From Cyathus striatus (lineage: Eukaryota; Basidiomycota; Agaricomycetes; Agaricales; Nidulariaceae): 64,000 bases of DNA. Under the pieces are notes generated by a model. The model made no database searches. It saw only the letters and a program-made list of their open reading frames with translations, and was not told the DNA's origin. Of the stretch, positions 10,920 to 23,819 are shown one piece after another. The DNA is taken from contig JAOVFP010000002.1 in NCBI GenBank assembly GCA_025738555.1, forward strand, positions 4,712,001-4,776,000, read 5' to 3'. A program made the translations under genes and the position numbers. Within the stretch, counting starts at the first letter, position 1. The number at the start of each line of letters is the position of its first letter.

Positions 10920-12815
10920 ATGGTGCTACTCGGTATGTTTCTCTTTACCCCATCCTTTGTCTTTTCTTTTATTGTGTCTTATAGTTAAACCTAGATCTTC
11001 GTCAGATCAACACGGTACTCGTACCAAGATAGTAGAGATTCTTGCCTCCACCGCCAATGGCTGCATCTCTGAACTGGGATACCACCCTTCCATGGCCCAG
11101 GCACTGAAAGAACTTGAGCAACGCAACACCCAGTGGCAAATGGAAAATATAAAGCTCTTTGAAGATAACCGCAATCTTGCTCGTATGCTGCACCTTAAAA
11201 ACGCACAAATAAACGAGCTTGAGACCATGAATAGGCGAGTGTCCCATGAGCGGGATCACTTCAAGGATCTGTGGGAGGGAAAAGTGATGGGTCCCACCAT
11301 ACCCGTCATAGAGCACCAACGCCTGCGAACAGCGTATAAGCTGATTGATGAAAAATACAGGTATTGGAAGCAGGAGTTTCTGCGCGTACAAAGGGTCATG
11401 GACATGATGATGCAAAACCATGCTCAGGCACCGCTGGGTCCAGCGCCTTCTCCTCTCCCTCCTCCCGCTTTCGTCCCTACTCAATCCTCGCCCTATCCCC
11501 ATCACCCCATGTATCAAATGTCTCCCTTTCCACAGGGTTCCCATCCAGCTCAAATGCAAGGGCAGCCTCGACACCCGCCCCACCAAGCCCAAACAATGCA
11601 AAACCAGCATAGTTATGTAGCCAAACGTTCACCTCCGGGTGGGCCTATACAAACTCCACCACAGTATGCTCATCTCGTCGCATCGTCCTACCAAAGGAGA
11701 TCCAATGATATTCGCCCCACGCTGGTTAGTGCCATTCTTCCTTCGACACATTCTATCTCGTCTCATTTTTTCGCAGGTTCCTCTGGTGGCGACAGATAAA
11801 GGTCAGGCTGCACAGACTAAGGAAATTGGAGCAATGAATGCTGTAGCATACAACCCAAGGCAGATAGCTAATTATAAACGTGAAGCACAATCCCCTCGTA
11901 TAACACAGTCAATGCGAAATCTAGCTTCTTTTAATGCTGTTGTGCCAAAGTCTGAGCATCGATCGGTTGATGTAACCCCTACGAGTATTCCAGCGGATCA
12001 ACCTTTGACGCCGATGAGCGCCGTTGCCCTTGATATGGAGAACTCCACTTTTGTGAAGCAGCAGGCTACGCCTCGCCTGATCACACCTCATGGATCACTG
12101 GTTGAACTTCCCTCTATTCCTCCAATACACTCACCAGAATCGCAGATTCCCTCGCCTCAAGATTCCCTTCTGCTGGCTGCAGGCACCGAAAATACGCCCA
12201 ACACTGCAGTCCTTCCGACCGTACCAGAGTTAACGAGCAGTTCCTCCGTGTCGCCGCAGAGTTCTCGTCAATCCGACCCATCTGAGGTTACTACTCCCGA
12301 TGCTACTGATCATGACTCTACCAAGCTGGTCTCTTCGCCTGTCATAGGCATGGATTCTATGAAACGTATCCGTGATGAATCACCAGACGATGCAGGACAA
12401 GACGATGGGCCAAGAAAGAAACAGCGAGTTGAAGATCAAGCCTCAGCAGTTCTGATGCAGCCAGTTGAAGCAGAAGATGAGGTTGAGGAAGAAGAAGAGA
12501 ATGAAGATGAGGATGATACCCCTATAGAAGTTGGCCCTGATGGCCTTCGTACGGAAAAGTCGTGTCTTTCCGTGTTATTCGCTGCCGATGAAAATAATGA
12601 GGATTTAAAGACATGTGCTCTATGCCAGTACGTATTCCTCGTCAACGCTATTTCTCATTAGCTGACCTTAGCATGTTTGTAGGGGTAGGTATGATTTAGG
12701 AGCTGTGGAAGGACCTCCAAAGCCTTTCGAGGGTGCTTCGGAAACTGAATTAGTGCAGCATTGCATTAATGAACACTACGATGCATGGGATGCATTACGA
12801 AACGATGTTGGCTGA
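10920..12815 (+). CDS. Coiled-coil protein with Gln/Pro-rich middle and C-terminal Cys2-His2-like motif, function unknown
   Basis: A predicted 571-residue protein in four exons: 10920-10932, 11006-11724, 11777-12627 and 12683-12815. The ATG at 10920 (MVLL) is chosen because only it gives phase 1, which fits the next exon; the ATG at 10886 would not. Residues 5-130 are charged and probably coiled coil (ALKELEQRNTQWQMENIKL, KNAQINELETMNRRVSHE). A Pro/Gln/His-rich stretch follows, then a Ser/Thr-rich region, a basic KKQR patch and an acidic run (EEEEENEDEDD). The end carries CALC, about 30 residues, then HCINEH, resembling an irregular C2H2 zinc finger. A nuclear role is plausible, but no known family is recognised. 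Confidence 0.65.
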
Positions 12816-13114
12816 CGATTCACATACTTACATGCTCCTTTTAGTATACTTGTATATTTTGTCTAACTTATTGTAGATTTCAGACATTGAACTGTCATAA
12901 TCATGCTTGTATTTTTGTTGTAGCAATTACTCACTGATCTTATACCTTCACTCCAGTAAATATTTAGGATGCACGCTTCGGTCGATACTATCGTTATGGG
13001 CATATACCTGCGTGATTACCAATGGTCGAGTTTTCATACATCGAAGTTATTTTTCGCAGTTAACATTATTTACACCAGTTTCTAGATACGTTACGTAGGA
13101 CATAAACGAAGTGC

Positions 13115-16100
13115 TCATGCCTCAATCATATTCGATAACTTGTTCAGTAGCTCAATTAAACGATTGGCTTCATATTCAGCCAGGGTCACATTCTTATCGA
13201 TTGTTAAAGACTCTGTCAGCGCGGGGAACGTAGTTGCGCCATATCCTGTACAGTGAAATGTCAGAACAAAATAGGTATACGAAAAAAGTGTTGGACATAC
13301 CGAGCCATTTCCCAGGAGCAACACCGAGATGTTTGTACCATTCGCGATCCTTGATTCCACCCTCTGAAATAAAACCACGCTCAAAGGCAATTAGCTTCTG
13401 ATTAGCCTTCCTAACTCTCTTTGCAGCCTTGATGAACTTGCGAATAGGGAATGGAAGGCCATGACCATCAGATGGTGGTGGTGGCGGTGGAAATTCATGC
13501 TCGTAATCTTCATCGAACATATCGAAAGCCTCTTCTTCGTCATCTGGAACTAGAAGATTTTTCTCCAGCTCATCGAGATCGTAGTTAAGAATTTCTTCCC
13601 ATGACCTGACGTGTCCACGAAGAATAGCAATGTGGCGACGTTCTTCATAGCTTGGAGAAGAAACACCAAATACACTCTTCACCCAATTCTTCACCTTTCG
13701 CATGGGGTCTCGGTGGTGATGGAAGTCATGAAGATGATGGGGAATAGGGAGCCTCTTCAACAACTTCTTGAAATCTGCCTCTGCTTCAGACTTTTCTTCG
13801 TCGAGGCTCAAACTGGCACTTTGAAGTCGAAGAATAGACTTGCGGAGTAGCGAGAAATCAGGAGTAGTAGAGGTTAGGGCTTGGTTCGGGATAAGACTTT
13901 CAACCCTACATAAAAAATGACAAATGTCAGAATCAAAAGTACATCAAGGTGGAAGAACCTACTTGTCAAGATAATCATCAAGTTCTAAAGCATACTGAGT
14001 GGTATTCAAAGGAAGGATTATGGAATCAGTCATCCTCAAACCCATTAAGCCAAGATGCTTAGCAATCGCGACCTGAAGCTGAACGTAAGCCCGTATTAAT
14101 ACGCTTACATGCAGAGAATACTTACGTGACGATGGAATCCGGGATCGGCATAGATTTCTTGCCAGTGTTGACTATCGTAAATCGAATGGTAATGGTATAC
14201 AGCATCGGAAGGAGTCATGCCAAATCCTTCATCAGAACTAGGGACTCCGAGCCGTTGCAGGAAGACCGTATAGTCGCTACCACTACCAAGCGGTAATATA
14301 CCTGTCTTGGCAGCACGAAGCTCCCTCTTGGTCTCGTTGTAAATCGCAGCAAACTCGCTATCAATGTGTGCAGACTGTTCACCCTTGAAAGGACCCTGAT
14401 CTTCCTTTGCGTCCCAGAGCGTCTTTCCCTTCAAAGTGGGGTGCGGAATATCCAAAGCAGCTTGCTTCATGAGGTGGGCAAGCGATGGGGAAGCGTAGGT
14501 ATCCCAGCGTGAGCCAGCGACAGAGACATCAACATTGAAGTAGGTTACGACGTGATCCGATATCCAGGATGCAAAGTCTTCACCCCATTCAGTGCTTCCA
14601 ACCAATCCGTACTGACGGAAGAAAGAATTAGTAAATTCCATGAAAGAAATGCAGTAAAGATACCTCTTCAGCATCCCAACTGGCGATAACGACTGTGCGA
14701 AGAGGCTTCCAGCCTTTCTTAAGAAGTGCACCGAAACCCTTAATAATCTCATGGAGAGAGACAGTTCCGCTAGTGGGGTCGGCAGCTCCCATGACCCAGG
14801 CTAGCAGGTAAGGTCAAACAACGGTCAGTATGTCGTAGAACGTACAAACAGCAGAATACGTACCATCCCGATGGCATCCAATGAGGACAACTTCATCTCG
14901 GATATGGCCAGGGATCGAAGCCATGGTATTCCAAATGGGAGTCACATTGGTGTCCACTAGTTTAAACCAGTTTCAATAGAGTAGCGATGTTTATGAAAAG
15001 CACCAACTCACCATGATTGACTAACCTAATCTTTGCCTTGCTTGCATTAACACTCAATTTCCTCTCATCATCCGCTCCGGTATGCACACTATCAATTTCC
15101 TCCAACAATCTTTCTGCGTTGGCCCAGGAAATGGGTAAACTGGGAATGGTGGGTATATTTACACCTTCCTGCCTTTCAGCATCTTCATAAGCGGGGTAAC
15201 CAGGCGTTGTAGGATCTCCAGGGTATAGGGTGAGATATTGTACACTACCACGTTGCACAGAGGTGGGGTTGCGAGCGGGACCGTGGGGATACGGGGTGTA
15301 GCCGTTAGAAACAGTGACGAAGCCATCGTCTCGAGGGTCAGAGTAGATGAGGACACCAGCAGCACCTAATTCTTGTGCTCTTTGTACCTAGAAAGAAAAG
15401 ATTAGTAAAGACAATGCAACAAAATATGCACGTTACCTTAAGACCGCGGAAGATCTGTCCGTAACGGACGATGATGATCTTATCAGTCAAATTTGCCCCC
15501 CCGGCCACTAGTTCATCGTAATCCTGACAAGATGTTTATACGAAGAGCAACGTAACGATAAAGAAAACATGCCTCTTTGCGACCATAGTTGGCGTATATC
15601 AGATGACCGGAGACATCACCATCACGACTGAAGCCATGCCAGGCTGGGACAGCATCTCTGTACTTGTGGGCTTCCTCATCCGCAGGATCACCATCTTCTA
15701 CCAAGTCGGCTTCCCAGATGGGTTTTCCATCATCTCCAAGGATATGCAATGCGCTGTCTTTGGGGGTGTTAAGAACAGGATAGTAGACATCGATCCATGC
15801 GGTTGGTTTCCTGTGAGCGTGGGGAGTCGTCAAGAGAAGGGTCGCATTGCGAGAAGCCGATGTTCCAGCAGAAAAGATGGGCTGATCCTTTGGAGGACTA
15901 ATACCGAGTTGTGACTGGAATAACTCGAGAATCACTTTGGCATCGTTGAAGTCTTCAGCGGAGCCAGCGAGATGGGGATGCGTTGCGTAGGCGCGAGATG
16001 CAGCGAGGGCGCTTTCTTCATTGGGTACCGATCTGGAAATTAGAATGACGGCGATAAATATAGGGAGTGTTGGAGGTATAATAGAACTTACAAGAATAGC

Positions 16101-16437
16101 TTTTCTCGCTGGTCGACACTTAGGGGAGGACGAGGCCTGAAGGGCGGTTTCCTTCAGGACGGTAACGAGGAGGTGGGGGGCCACTAGGAGAGAAGGCGGA
16201 GAAGAAATGGTATGGGGAAAAGGAATGTATGAGGAGGATGAGGGCGAAAGAGGTGAGAATGGAGAGTCGGAAGAAGCGGGTGCGTCTTTGACGACGAGTG
16301 GAGTGCCCCAGTAGAGCAGACTTGTCAGAGCTGGCAGGAGGAGAGGGTTCGGGGGGTTGGTGGTCTTGAAGCTGACCTGCAGCCAAGGCAGCTTTCTCTG
16401 GATCTTGGTGTAGAATTATCATAGTACCAACATTCAA
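13115..16437 (-). CDS. M28 peptidase, glutamate carboxypeptidase II / transferrin-receptor-like (paralogue A)
   Basis: A type II membrane protease of the PSMA/Tre2/Vps70-like group. The N-terminus has a basic stretch and a membrane span ([18 protein letters not shown]), followed by a protease-associated domain ([29 protein letters not shown]). The M28 catalytic core has all five zinc ligands: His in GCHRDG, Asp in GAADPTSG, Glu in WDAEEYG, Asp in FNVDVSVAG and His in [10 protein letters not shown]-terminal helical dimerisation domain ends at 13115 ([18 protein letters not shown]). Main exons are 16032-15573, 15523-15437, 15387-15012, 14956-14864, 14800-14664, 14611-14126, 14072-13963, 13905-13301 and 13245-13115. 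The intron 15572-15524 uses a GC donor. The join of the membrane-span exon to the next exon ([10 protein letters not shown], ending near 16092) does not keep frame with any canonical intron. Confidence 0.88.
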
Positions 16438-16727
16438 ATAAGAGATGAGGCGGGAGGAAGGAAAGAGTAGTTACATCTAGTTACAAAGTATACTACTATG
16501 GTAAATCAACTAATAATTACAATCTATTACTACCCATATCAACAAAGTATGTATATTACTATAGTAATTCAACTAATAACTAACAAAGTATATTATTACT
16601 ACCAACGTCTCACAGTCCCCTGTCCGTGTGCAACGCATTTCTTTCCTGGGCTATTTCCACATGCTCATTCTAGTACTTATGTTATGTCCAATCCATCATT
16701 CAGATCTCCTTCCTTCCTCAACATACC
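16438..16727. promoter_or_regulatory. Divergent promoter region of the M28 paralogue pair
   Basis: This is 290 bp between two head-to-head start codons. The middle (about 16480-16610) is A/T-rich with repeated TACTA/TATTACTA-like words, the right side C/T-rich. The arrangement would allow shared control of both peptidases. No specific operator is recognised. Confidence 0.4.
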
Positions 16728-19700
16728 ATGCCTCCCGACGAAAAGCACCACTATGATTTTGAGGCTGCAGACCTTGCTCCTCCCCGCCCCTCACACTCCC
16801 GCCGCACTCTCCGCGTCCTCCTCTCCATCCCCGCATTCATATACCTCTTCCACCTATGGTCCAACACAATGAGCTCCTTCTGGCACAACCGTTCTCTCAC
16901 TGGCATCGTCGACCATAGACCCCATACTCCCTACGGAAAGCGTGCCGAGGACCTCTTCCTCTCCATCCCAAACGAGCAGAGCGCCATTGACGCATCCCGC
17001 AAGTTCGCTACCAAGCCCCACATGGCTGGCACAGACGGTGATCTTCAGACCGCCAGAGACTTTCTCACGCTTCTCCAGACTGAGCTCGGTGTCCACACTC
17101 CCTCTCATGAACCTCTCTTCCACGCTGGTTCTCATCAATCACAGAAGGCTACGCGCGGAATCCCCAAGCTCCACCATCCCAAAGCATGGATTGACCAGTA
17201 CTTTCCAGTCATGAACACCCCTCTCGACCGGAGTCTTCAAGTTCTGGATGAAGACGGCTCTGTGCTCTGGGATGCTGACCTCACAGAGCACGCCGACGAC
17301 ACTGATCCAGAGGCAGGAAAGTACGCCGATGCCGTACCTACCTTCCATGGCCTCAGCAAAGGTGGGGATGTGGCCGGTCACATTATTGACGGAAATTACT
17401 GCACCTATGATGCAAGTCGCATGTCGATCGCCTTATAGACAACCTAACTTAATTCCACACTCTTTTATAGGACTACGAGAACCTGGACCAGAAGGGTGAG
17501 TATCTGCATGGAATGCCACATCTCCCTACTCCTGACTTTCTATAGATGTTTCATTAAATGGTTCCATTATCCTTTGTCGCTACGGAGGCATCTTCCGAGG
17601 CCTGAAAGTCAAAGGTGGACAAGATCGAGGTGCTGCTGGCGTCCTCATTTACTCTGACCCACGCGATGATGGTTCTGTAACCGAAGAAAACGGGTATGCA
17701 CCCTATCCTCAAGGGCCTGCCCGAAACCCTACTTCTGTTCAACGTGGAAGTGTCCAGTACCTGAGTATGTATCCTGGCGACCCAACCACACCCGGATACC
17801 CTTCATATGAGAACAGCACACGCACAGAAGCCTCGAATATTCCGTCAATCCCCAGCCTACCTATATCATGGACTAATGCTCAGAACTTGTTCAAGGTGCT
17901 GGAGAAGGGGAATTCACTTGAGGGTAAGAAAGTCAGGTTGGTAAATAATGGTAGGTGTTATTCTCTAATATCTCCGACGAATAGAATCTAATATCCATTT
18001 GCAGTTGACACAAGAGTTATTCCCATCTGGAACACGATGGGCGTGATTCCCGGACATATCAAGAATGAGGTCGTCGTTATTGGAAATCACCGCGATGGTA
18101 CATTTAGCTGGAACGGCTTGCGCATTTCTCTAGACTTATAATACTTTTTCAGCATGGGTGATGGGAGCTGCAGACCCAAGCAGCGGCACATCTTCTATCA
18201 ACGAAGTTGTTCGCGGTCTGGGTTATCTCATCAAACAAGGATGGAAGCCCCTTCGAACTATCGTCATTGCTAGCTGGGACGCGGAAGAGTACGGGCTGAT
18301 TGGCAGCACTGAATGGGGTGAAGACTTTGGAGATTGGATTGAGGACCATGTGGTCGCCTATATCAATCTTGGTAGGATGGAATGAGTGCATTGCTTTAAG
18401 ACACTATTCATTAACTATCATTGGCTTAGATGGTTCTTGCTCTGGGTCGAGATTCAGCGTGAAAGGCTCTCCTCTTCTTGCACACCTCCTTCGCGGCATA
18501 GCTCTAGAACTACCACATCCAACTGACAAAGATCGTACGATGTGGGATGCCCGCAACGACGAGGGCACATTCTTCGAACAAAATTTGCAGTCGAACTATA
18601 CCATCCCTAAGGAAGTGCTTGCGATGCGTGATATGGAAAAGTCTATGGTTGATGGGCTAGGTGTGGGTGTTCTGGGATCTGGCAGCGACTATACCGTTTT
18701 CTTGCAGAGGATCGGTGTACGTGATATGACGATCTAGTTGGTGCTAATTTAACCTTCATTGGTAGATTGCAAGTACAGATGGAGGTGGATTTGGTGGTAC
18801 ACTTGATGATGCTGCTTACCATTACCATTCGGTTTACGATTCGGAACGCTGGATGGAGGTTTACGCCGATCCTGGCTTCTCCCGCCATGTAAGCAACAGA
18901 GTTATATCTTCCTCGCGGCCAATCCTTATATTTTAAAGGTCGCCGCAGCAAAATTTGTTGGATTAGAGGCGCTGAGACTATCAAGTTCCGTCATTCTCCC
19001 TTTCAATACTACGCATTACGCTTTCGAATTGGAGAAATATCTTGACCAGTGAATGCGTCTGCTATCTGTAATTGGGATTCTTATACTAATGTCTAACATA
19101 GGGCTGAGGACATTGCAGACTTGGAGTCTCTTAATATCCGCTTCAGTTCCCTTCGTAGCTCACTCCACTCACTCCAGAAAGCCAGTGCAGGCTTAGATAA
19201 AGAGAAACTTGCGGCTGTGAAGGAACTACGAGATATTATCGGTAAATGGAAAAAGAGGCGATCAAGCGTCCGAAGAAAGCTTCGTAAGGCCTACTGTCGT
19301 ATTAAAAAGGTCCTTGGAAAGAAATGTGAATGCCCTCACAAACGCAAGGACAGCGAATATGCAAAGGATATGGCTCGTGTCATTAACGTTCCACGGTCTG
19401 AAAATAATTTGCATGCATGTGCTGGCCGATTCCCTGCCTTGCTTCAAGAACAAGAAGAGAATGATATCGTTTATGGAATAGCGGCGGAAGCTGGCTTCGA
19501 TGGCCCTCGTCGTCTCCTTGATTTCAGCTCCGCCCACCCTCATCATCATTACCCACTTCGCAAACTTCGCCGCGCAATTAAGAAAATTCAGACAGTTAAC
19601 AAAAAACTTACTGCCTTTGAGCGTGGGCTTATCTCTAAGGATGGCATTAAGGACCGGGAATGGTACAAACATCTTGGCGTTGCGCCTGGAAAATGGTTAG

Positions 19701-19886
19701 GTATGTAGAACTTACTCGGGTAAATTGCTAAAAATTGATAATATTCGCGTAGGATATGGCGCCACTACTCTCCCTGCATTGACGGAGGCCCTCACGTACG
19801 ACAAGAACACGACTCTGGCCCAGCAGGAGGCTGATAGGCTGAAATCCTTAATTGACCGACTTGCGGAACATATCAAAGTCAATTGA
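16728..19886 (+). CDS. M28 peptidase, glutamate carboxypeptidase II / transferrin-receptor-like (paralogue B)
   Basis: An 892-residue paralogue of the neighbouring minus-strand gene in ten exons: 16728-17411, 17471-17495, 17546-17950, 18005-18097, 18153-18371, 18430-18716, 18766-18888, 18939-19048, 19102-19700 and 19753-19886. Total length is divisible by three. A short cytosolic tail and membrane span (LRVLLSIPAFIYLFHLW) precede a protease-associated domain and the M28 core. The ligands are intact: GNHRDG, GAADPSSG, WDAEEYG, NLDGSCSG and YHYHSVYD. The C-terminal domain matches paralogue A ([18 protein letters not shown]). The first intron (17412-17470) has a GC donor at the same protein position as in A. 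Such enzymes act on peptides in the vacuole/endosome lumen or at the cell surface; the substrate is unknown. Confidence 0.92.
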
Positions 19887-20137
19887 GATTGCCAGAGCGA
19901 TAGCCTGTAGTTTTAGTACCGAATACCAATTATATATTGGCCGAGTGAATATATGTTGTACAATTGCTAGTAACTCGTGAATCAGTGATTCGCTTTAGAG
20001 TTTCACGGCGACCTGCGGTGACACGCGTCTAATTTTGGACTGACCACTACCGCGTGCAGCGTGTGCACAATGAACTTGCATTCAACCGAAGCTTTGCTGC
20101 CACAGCTTCGAGCTTCCGACGAACGATCCTTAAATTA

Positions 20138-22521
20138 ATGTCAGACCATCTACGTTTATCCTCTCCCCTATCATCCTCTCCGGGGCGTATTCCAGCTATA
20201 TCTCGACCTGAGTGGCCTTGGTCTGCTCGCTCTTATATTCACAGAAATTCTCAGTCTTCAGTCCATTCATCTGGGTCCGTAGCGGGTTCTTCTAATTTAC
20301 AAAGTGGCTGGGACGCCCGTTCTGCATTTGCGTCTGGCGGTAGCCCCAGTTTGTCTTCCGTAAGTACTAGTCTTCGATCAGGCAACATGTTTCGAACAGG
20401 TAGTTCTGCAACGGGCATCGTACAGCCTGAGGAGTTGACGAGACAATGGTCTTTTATGGTTGGTGTAGTCATACAGTTGCTCTTGTGTAGATGGCTGAAC
20501 CCATACATATCAGGGCTTCGAATGGGTAGTTCGCGATGTGCACAAACTTCGTGACTATATCGAAGGCACCGACCCCATAGACCCAGAGGCCACTGAAACA
20601 GACATTCTCGACATCGAGCAGACAAACTTCGATATCCTGAAGCAGTCTCCTGTCCTTGGAGACAATAAATTCAAATTGGAAATTGGTTCGTAACAATAGT
20701 GCACCATAATTTGAACCAGTAAGTGTTGACCTCGCTTGTAGTAATCACAACTTCGGACAGTTCTTCTACACCTTCCACACTACCTGCCTTATCACTATAT
20801 ATAACTTCTCTAATGGTGGATTTCGCCCACGGTAATTATGAAACATCTGCATCTATGATGGCAGCTATTAAATGCCAGGATGACCGTGCTGGGGAGCGCG
20901 GCGCTCGTCCAAACTGGGTCTGGGAGTACTGGCAACATGATTGGGTATTCCGACAAGAAAGTGAAGTCTGGGGTAAATACGCTATGTCTTCACTTTGGCA
21001 AACAACTTATGTTCCTTTCATAGCATGTCCTCTTCCATCTCTTTCTAGCCTACTCAATAACTCAAGGATCCGCGAAACCGATTCCTTTGTAATTTGTATT
21101 CAGATTCACAGCCCAGCTGGTCCGTCCGTCCCGCAACAACCCTCTGTTTATTATGTCCCGAGGGACCTTCTTGAAGGTCTTGAGGCTTCTTTGGATAATT
21201 CCAGTATGTAAAGTTTACTGTCAGTCTGACGCGAGCTCACTAGCGGGTAGATACCGGAGACGTTCGTTTTGTATGTTTAGAGAAATTAATGGCCACTGCT
21301 TCACCTGTTCTTCCTTCCTCGGATGCCGCTTATGACTGTCAATCTATATCCTCCCAGTCTTCACCATCACCTTTTTCGTCTCAAACTACTGCTAGAAAAC
21401 GGATTATCTATGCTCATTCTGATATACTTACACGAAGGTCTGATTACTTCGCTACTATGTTTTCATCCGCTTTTTCCGAGAACTCTGGGTTAGCTGGTGA
21501 CAGGAAATTTTATACTGTCATTGTAGAAGAAGCTGACTTTGAAACGATCTACTGGCTACTTAAATATTGCTACGCAAACTGGCTTCTCTTCAAGGACATC
21601 GATGACCCCAAGGCTGCTGTTGATGGTGTAGGAGTTGGCTGGAGTGCTAAATGGTTAAATGCTAGTGATGGTGAATGGGACTGGAAGACATTCCCAAAGT
21701 GTGACCCAGGCGACGATTACACCCTTGATAACCGAAGTGCAACCAGTGGAGATAGTCTTCCTGTAAATTCGGCGATCGGTGGGACGAGCACAACAAGTAT
21801 TGATAAAGCACGCACAGTGCCTGGTGCAAGGACGTCTTCAACTAAACATAATATCACTGCAACTACATCTAAGTCGACTACTGCTGCAACACGTCGGTCT
21901 GCTCCACTACCTGTTCCCTCATCACTGACGGTCAGCGTGAACAGAGATGATTTAAATTCTAGGTCAAAGCCAATAAGTATTGGTGGATCAAGCAATCGTT
22001 CTCCTACTGCTCCCTACTCTGTTTCGCCACGAGCCGCTAGACAATCAGTCCCCGCTCCAGATCCTCATCCTCACCCCACTCTGGCTCCACCGCCTGCTTC
22101 TGCATTATCCATGTATCAAGTGGCGCATCGTTATGCAATGCCTACTCTTGCCAACCTCGCATTGGAACATATGATGGCAACCATTACTCCTCAGTCTAGT
22201 TTCGCATTATTACTTGCTACTTCTGTGTGGAACGACCTGCATACTATTGTACAGGTAATATTCCGACTCCTACCAGTGGAACGTTGCTTATTCCCTATAT
22301 AAGGATTACGTTATTGATAAATGGGACGACGTATCAGCTTCGGAAGAGTTTGAACAATGTTGCCAAGAAGTAGCTGCTGGAGAGTGAGTCTGACCTTAGT
22401 ACCGTGCAGTCATGCAAACGCTGATATACTTCCGTCACCTTGCAGGTGGGGGCCCGACGGCGGCAAGACCTTAACGGCTGTTTTCCGCAGGCTCCGATCT
22501 CCAAATGCCATGGCTGGATAA
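20138..22521 (+). CDS. BTB/POZ-domain protein
   Basis: A predicted 704-residue protein in six exons: 20138-20458, 20514-20685, 20742-21203, 21251-22254, 22304-22383 and 22446-22521, with the sum divisible by three. The start is the first in-frame ATG (MSDHLRLS). A Ser-rich N-terminus is followed by a MATH-like or unknown region (GFEWVVRDVHKLRDYIEG, ALSLYITSLMVDF). The BTB core begins with IYAHSDILTRRSDYFATMF. A low-complexity Ser/Thr/Pro insert (about 120 residues) separates this from the helical end of the fold (SMYQVAHRYAMPTLANLALEHM). BTB proteins commonly bridge substrates to cullin-3 ligases or act in transcription, but which applies here is not shown. A possible 51-nt in-frame intron at about 20975-21025 cannot be decided. 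Confidence 0.78.
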
Positions 22522-22945
22522 GTATAATTTATAAGAATAAAAAGTCTGCTACGGTGATCTAAAGCATAAATACAATATCTACCGCCAGATGCATAAGATC
22601 TGACGATCTTTGTAATAATAGATTTCGAATTCTATTCTAAGTGCCGCTATTAGTCTAGCGCATCGAAACATATGTGTTTCTGTTAACAGCTTGAGTCTTC
22701 GAGTTCCCAAACTCCATATATTCCCCAGATTCCCTGTTATTGAGGCAGGTCAGCAATCAATTCCCGCCACCAACATGGTACTGACACGATGGTCACAGAG
22801 ATTGGGATGATCAAAGTAAATGCCACGAATGGTGGCTGGTGCGGTGGAACACATTACTGTCCAATCCTCACCCCTTTCTATATTCCAGAGTCGTGACTGG
22901 AAGCGCTGGTATAACGCTACGCTAAATCGCTGATCATAAATTCAT
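22522..22945. other. Intergenic region between convergent genes, 424 bp
   Basis: These are the 3' flanks of the BTB gene (plus) and the next membrane-protein gene (minus). I see no coding segment with support and no repeat. Confidence 0.45.
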
Positions 22946-23819
22946 TCAATCGGAAATCGTACCCGAAGTTGCGAACCAGCCGCAGTACAACCCTGGAAAT
23001 GCAGTGAGATTGCCTTTTATAAATCCTCGCAGGTAGCCTCTTACGACATCTGTAAACTTGCCCCAGGTAGGTAAACATCTAATCTCGTTGAAGCTGATAT
23101 TCCAGTGCCCAATAGTCTTCCCAAACCACTTGATGATGAACGGTTGTTAGCTTTTTGATATTTATAGTACTGGTTCATAATAGAATTACCTTGACTTCAC
23201 AGTAGTCCGGTCTTTCAATGACGGTCCCATGGATTGCGATAGGCGTCGTTTCGCAGACGCTTCTCGGCCCAGAGAAAAACGGAGCATTGTGAAGACGGGC
23301 CGTATATTCCCTTCTCCCAAAACTGAGGCAACGTTCCTTTGCACGAAGTTCTATCCACTGCGGCTTGGGGCGAGTGCTTGCGATTTCAAGAACAGAAGAT
23401 CCAGTAGCTTTCCCAGGCTCTTGTGAAACATCGAATTGGAGTACGCCCTTGTTGATATGACGCCGCTGGGATTTCGATTCTTCAACAGGTTTTCTCTCTG
23501 GACATGTAACACCTTGGCCGCATGGACCATTCCAACCGTAAGACCCGTCATACCATTCGTTGTGGCTGATTTCTTTGGGGTATAAGAGTAGATACATCGC
23601 TGGAAAAGCGAAGAAGAAAAGAGAGACAACGAACACGACCAAGATCATCTTCCGCGTACTCCTCTCTTCGTCGAACGAGACTTCTATTAACGTCGAACGC
23701 TCGTTCGCATAACTATTTCCAGCTTTGGTCTGAGGACTAGAGCCTGAAAAGCTCTTGTTATCTGACCTTGTAGCATAGTTGGGGACATGATAGGTACGAC
23801 CGCCAGCACTGAGGAACAT
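22946..23819 (-). CDS. Single-pass membrane protein with Cys-containing ectodomain, basidiomycete-type hypothetical
   Basis: A predicted 270-residue protein in two exons (23819-23190 and 23128-22946) with a 61-nt intron. The start MFLSAGGRTYHVPNY is preferred; longer in-frame starts exist up to 24023. After a polar N-terminus there is one membrane span (ILVVFVVSLFFFAFPAMYLLL). The lumenal part contains paired cysteines (GPCGQGVTCPE, ERCLSF, SVCETT, DYCEVK, IRCLPTW, LYCGWF) and aromatic motifs (VKWFGKTIGHWNI). The spacing suggests a disulphide-bonded outer domain. I recall similar uncharacterised proteins in Agaricomycetes but cannot name a function. It is divergent from the dioxygenase gene at 24458. 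Confidence 0.6.
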
